Assembly: GCA_030433355.1 (NCBI GenBank)
Contig: JAUIMG010000007.1
Span: 55,174-119,173, forward strand
Source: Bacteroidia bacterium
GTDB taxonomy: Bacteria; Bacteroidota; Bacteroidia; Flavobacteriales_E; Vicingaceae
Direction: 5' to 3'
DNA length: 64,000 nucleotides
The notes below the pieces were generated by a model, which was given only the letters and a program-made list of their open reading frames with translations, was not told where the DNA came from and did no database searches. This document shows positions 61,769 to 64,000 of this stretch, in pieces; the stretch's first letter is position 1; every line of letters begins with the position of its first letter. The translations under genes and the position numbers were made by a program.

Positions 61769-63574
61769 TTAATTTACCATTCTCCAGCTAAGGCCTACTT
61801 TCATTGCTCTACCAGGTGTTGGATAATTTTCCACTCTAAGACTTTTAGGATCATAATTTGGGAAAAGTAAGTTCTCATATTTAAAGAATAAACGAGCACT
61901 TTTTGCAATTTTTAAATTCAAGAAAAAATCTAATTGATTAATTCCACTCAATAATTCATTCCCATTCCTCAAATGGTATTGCGCCATAGCAGGATCATAG
62001 GCATAAGCTTGAAATGAATTAGTCCAAGAATAATCAAACCCAATTTGAACATTTAGGGAGTTTTTGAAAAGTACGTTCTCATAATATAAAGAATGATAGG
62101 CTAACCAATTGGGTAGTGGAATAATTTCATCGTTTGAAATAAACTGATAAACCAATTTATTGATAGAGTGAATATTTCTCCAAAAGTGAAAAGATTTTTG
62201 AGCTTGGATTTTTATGACTTGAATTTCTCCTTCAAATTGGGATGGCAACACAAGTGAATCATAGTAGATATAATTAGAATAATTTTCAAAAGAAACGCTC
62301 AATCTAGAGTTCCATTCTAGTTTACTTAAAGAAAAATCCACTTTTAGAGAAGTACTATTTTCCAGCGCTATATCATAATAATAATTATTTGCTCTTTGCC
62401 TTGTTAAGAGGTAATCAGGAACAGCTTGAATTAAAGATAAATTAAAGCTGTGCTGAAAGCCTTTAAATACTGAAGAATTTAAACCTAAATCAAAATTGAA
62501 ATGCTCCTTATAGTATCCACTCAATCCTTTTCTAAGAGCTGCATTTATTTGATAATCAAATAAGCTATCTTGATAGGAAAAACCAATGTAATCAGTAAAT
62601 AAATCCTCATTAAGAATAAAATTTTGAAAATAGTTATAATCTACAAATTCATAAAAAGCATGAAGTTTGTCCATAATTCCTACCCCTATTTGGTTAGTAA
62701 ACTTTAAAACAGACATAGTATCAAAGGTAGCAGCTGTATCTATAAAAAAATCAGAATAATAGCCGTTTGAACTTTGAGTAATATTCTCAAAATTTCTAGA
62801 AGACTTGGTCCAATTTATTCGATGAAAAATAGAAAGCATTCTTTCACCTCTATCATTTAATCCCCAACCATATGAATTAAGTGTTTCTACTTCTCGACTC
62901 CTTGATCTATTTTGGGCATCAAACATGTTGATGGCTAATAAAATAGCTGTGCTTTCACCGCCTTCTTCATCGGAAATAAATACCCCTCCATTTTCCAAAG
63001 CCTCAATAGTATTAATGGTGTAAAAACCTCTTGATTGGAATCGTTTATTTCTGCTTTGCAAGTCATAGGTTGAATTAAATCTTGAATGATTTGTTTGTTG
63101 TCTTACAAAAAAACCTTGTGAATTTATTTTGTCATATCGAAAGCTAATATTTAGTCCTTCCCCAATGTTCTGCGTGTGAAAAACGGTAAAAAATTGCTCT
63201 CTTTCAGCTCCATTGGCATAATTAAAGATAGTGAGAGGATTGGAAGCTTTAAAAAATTTCATTGAATCACCTGAAAGAATAAAGGGTTGGTATGCACCAA
63301 TAATGTGATTGTGATTCCAGCTTTGTGATTGTGCTAATAAGGAATGAACAGCTAATCCAAGATTACCATTATCAGCAATTGGTAATCTTCTTTTACCAAA
63401 AGGTCTGTAAAATTGAAATCCATCCAAGTTAGAAAAGACTACCGAATCAAAAGAGGAGAATAGCTTATAATCCGCAATAAAATAGTTTAAGGTATCCTCT
63501 TTCTTCAAATCTTGTCCAAAACCAGATTCAAATAAAAGTATAGATATAATAAGATATAAAGTATGCTTTTGCAC
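61769..63574 (-). CDS. Putative outer membrane porin (Porin_10-like)
   Basis: The protein of about 601 residues has alternating beta-strands throughout and ends in a strand-like VGLSWRMVN, as outer membrane barrels do. The N-terminal region (FQFYRPFGKRRLPIADNGNLGLAVHSLL, then YQPFIL) fits the Bacteroidota Porin_10 group. The frame opens at 63622, but a GTG at 63574 gives a compact signal peptide (MQKHTLYLIISILLFESGFG) and sits 5 nt after a TATATTTG promoter box. I therefore prefer it. Solute specificity is unknown. It lies downstream of the rRNA operon and converges on the secreted protein gene. Confidence 0.85.
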   Translation of the reverse strand: MQKHTLYLIISILLFESGFGQDLKKEDTLNYFIADYKLFSSFDSVVFSNLDGFQFYRPFGKRRLPIADNGNLGLAVHSLLAQSQSWNHNHIIGAYQPFILSGDSMKFFKASNPLTIFNYANGAEREQFFTVFHTQNIGEGLNISFRYDKINSQGFFVRQQTNHSRFNSTYDLQSRNKRFQSRGFYTINTIEALENGGVFISDEEGGESTAILLAINMFDAQNRSRSREVETLNSYGWGLNDRGERMLSIFHRINWTKSSRNFENITQSSNGYYSDFFIDTAATFDTMSVLKFTNQIGVGIMDKLHAFYEFVDYNYFQNFILNEDLFTDYIGFSYQDSLFDYQINAALRKGLSGYYKEHFNFDLGLNSSVFKGFQHSFNLSLIQAVPDYLLTRQRANNYYYDIALENSTSLKVDFSLSKLEWNSRLSVSFENYSNYIYYDSLVLPSQFEGEIQVIKIQAQKSFHFWRNIHSINKLVYQFISNDEIIPLPNWLAYHSLYYENVLFKNSLNVQIGFDYSWTNSFQAYAYDPAMAQYHLRNGNELLSGINQLDFFLNLKIAKSARLFFKYENLLFPNYDPKSLRVENYPTPGRAMKVGLSWRMVN

Positions 63575-63579
63575 GATTA

Positions 63580-63587
63580 CAAATATA
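63580..63587 (-). promoter_or_regulatory. Predicted -7 element of the porin gene
   Basis: The minus strand reads TATATTTG, followed by TAATC and a GTG. It lies inside the longer open frame and argues for the shorter start. Confidence 0.5.
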
Positions 63588-63653
63588 TACCGAATGACAT
63601 TATAGAATTTCATAAAAAACATGATATCCTATCGAATAAAAAAAATCCAAAAA

Positions 63654-63681
63654 AAAATCCCACCTAAAAAGGTGGGATTTT
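63654..63681 (-). terminator. Terminator of the rRNA operon
   Basis: An 11-bp stem AAAATCCCACC / GGTGGGATTTT with a 6-nt loop is followed on the minus strand by a long T-run. It begins 8 nt after the 3' end of the 5S gene. Confidence 0.85.
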
Positions 63682-63688
63682 AAAAAAA

Positions 63689-63793
<105 letters not shown>

Positions 63794-63877
63794 AATCGTT
63801 GTCAAAACAAATTGACTATTTCATAAATGACATCAAGTGAAAGAAAATACATTATAAGAATAAGAGTTAGAACATTA

Positions 63878-64000
63878 GTAGAAAGCTTACGGGTAATTAG
63901 TATTGCTTGGCTTTGACATTACTGCCTTTACACCTACAACCTATCAACGTCATCGTCTATAACGACCCTTAAAGGAAAATTCATCTTGAGGTAGGCTTCG
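63878..64000 (-). rRNA. rrl: 23S ribosomal RNA, 3' end only
   Basis: The minus strand from the window edge reads as the 3' end of 23S rRNA: CGAAGCCTACCTCAAGATGA, then GTTGATAGGTTGTAGGTG and CAAGCAATACTAATTACCCG. The mature 3' end is estimated from homology near 63878; most of the gene lies beyond the window. The spacer of about 84 bp to 5S contains no tRNA. Confidence 0.9.

Noticed and set aside
63794..63877. tRNA in the 23S-5S spacer
   Set aside because: The spacer is too short and shows no T-loop (GGTTCRA-type) or cloverleaf pairing.

Overview
The window is a stretch of chromosome from a low-GC (roughly one third G+C) member of the Bacteroidota, probably Flavobacteriales or a close relative. 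Three things support this. There are type IX secretion C-terminal sorting domains and Bacteroidota-typical surface proteins (Omp28-like, Porin_10-like, GIN-domain and DUF2911 proteins). The -7 promoter element TAnnTTTG recurs, and Shine-Dalgarno sequences are almost absent. Genes are densely packed, with several TTG/GTG starts. I see no prophage, transposon or CRISPR array. The only clearly accessory element is a two-gene restriction-modification cassette.

Layout. 1-4.7 kb: pheT (3' part outside the window), a WD40 protein and recG. 4.8-7 kb: a secreted Omp28/T9SS protein. 7.1-11.2 kb: ferritin, a Na+-efflux-type ABC exporter pair and a sigma-54 activator that lacks a DNA-binding domain. 11.2-15.2 kb: alaS, then an M23 peptidase and a MerR regulator. 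15.2-20.9 kb (minus): a run pepD-mqnB-mqnD-hldD-membrane protein carrying futalosine-pathway menaquinone genes and an LPS heptose epimerase. 21-26.7 kb: a T9SS protein, PTPS/folE pterin genes, a Bax-inhibitor-like protein, fabD and proline dehydrogenase. 26.7-28.7 kb: the restriction-modification cassette. 28.7-35.5 kb: EI24-like protein, mqnA, DinB-like protein, priA, pfkA and an rRNA methyltransferase. 35.6-42 kb: sodium symporter, two exported proteins and a large ABCG-type half-transporter fusion. 42-48.8 kb: a SiaB/SiaC signalling pair, methyltransferase, ZIP transporter, peroxiredoxin, thioredoxin cassette, mazG, a PagL-like lipid A deacylase and a GIN lipoprotein. 48.8-54.3 kb (minus): apbE, DUF2452, yaaA, DUF2911, rsmG, ECF sigma factor and a GT2 glycosyltransferase. 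54.4-63.6 kb: tgt, ispE, accA, a lipoprotein, dnaB, a secreted protein often mislabelled asparagine synthetase B, and a porin. 63.65-64 kb: the tail of an rRNA operon (23S 3' end and 5S, minus strand).

How it fits together. Most genes are core functions: translation, replication and repair, menaquinone, isoprenoid and fatty acid synthesis, and envelope maintenance. The observations most worth a second look are: a compact beta-class methyltransferase plus small PD-(D/E)xK candidate nuclease; a tRNA-guanine transglycosylase in which all three zinc cysteines appear replaced; a SiaB-SiaC pair with no local SiaA or SiaD; a sigma-54 activator with no HTH; and six genes whose promoter -7 box lies 4-5 nt before the start codon, predicting leaderless mRNAs. 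These are predictions from reading the sequence; no searches were run.
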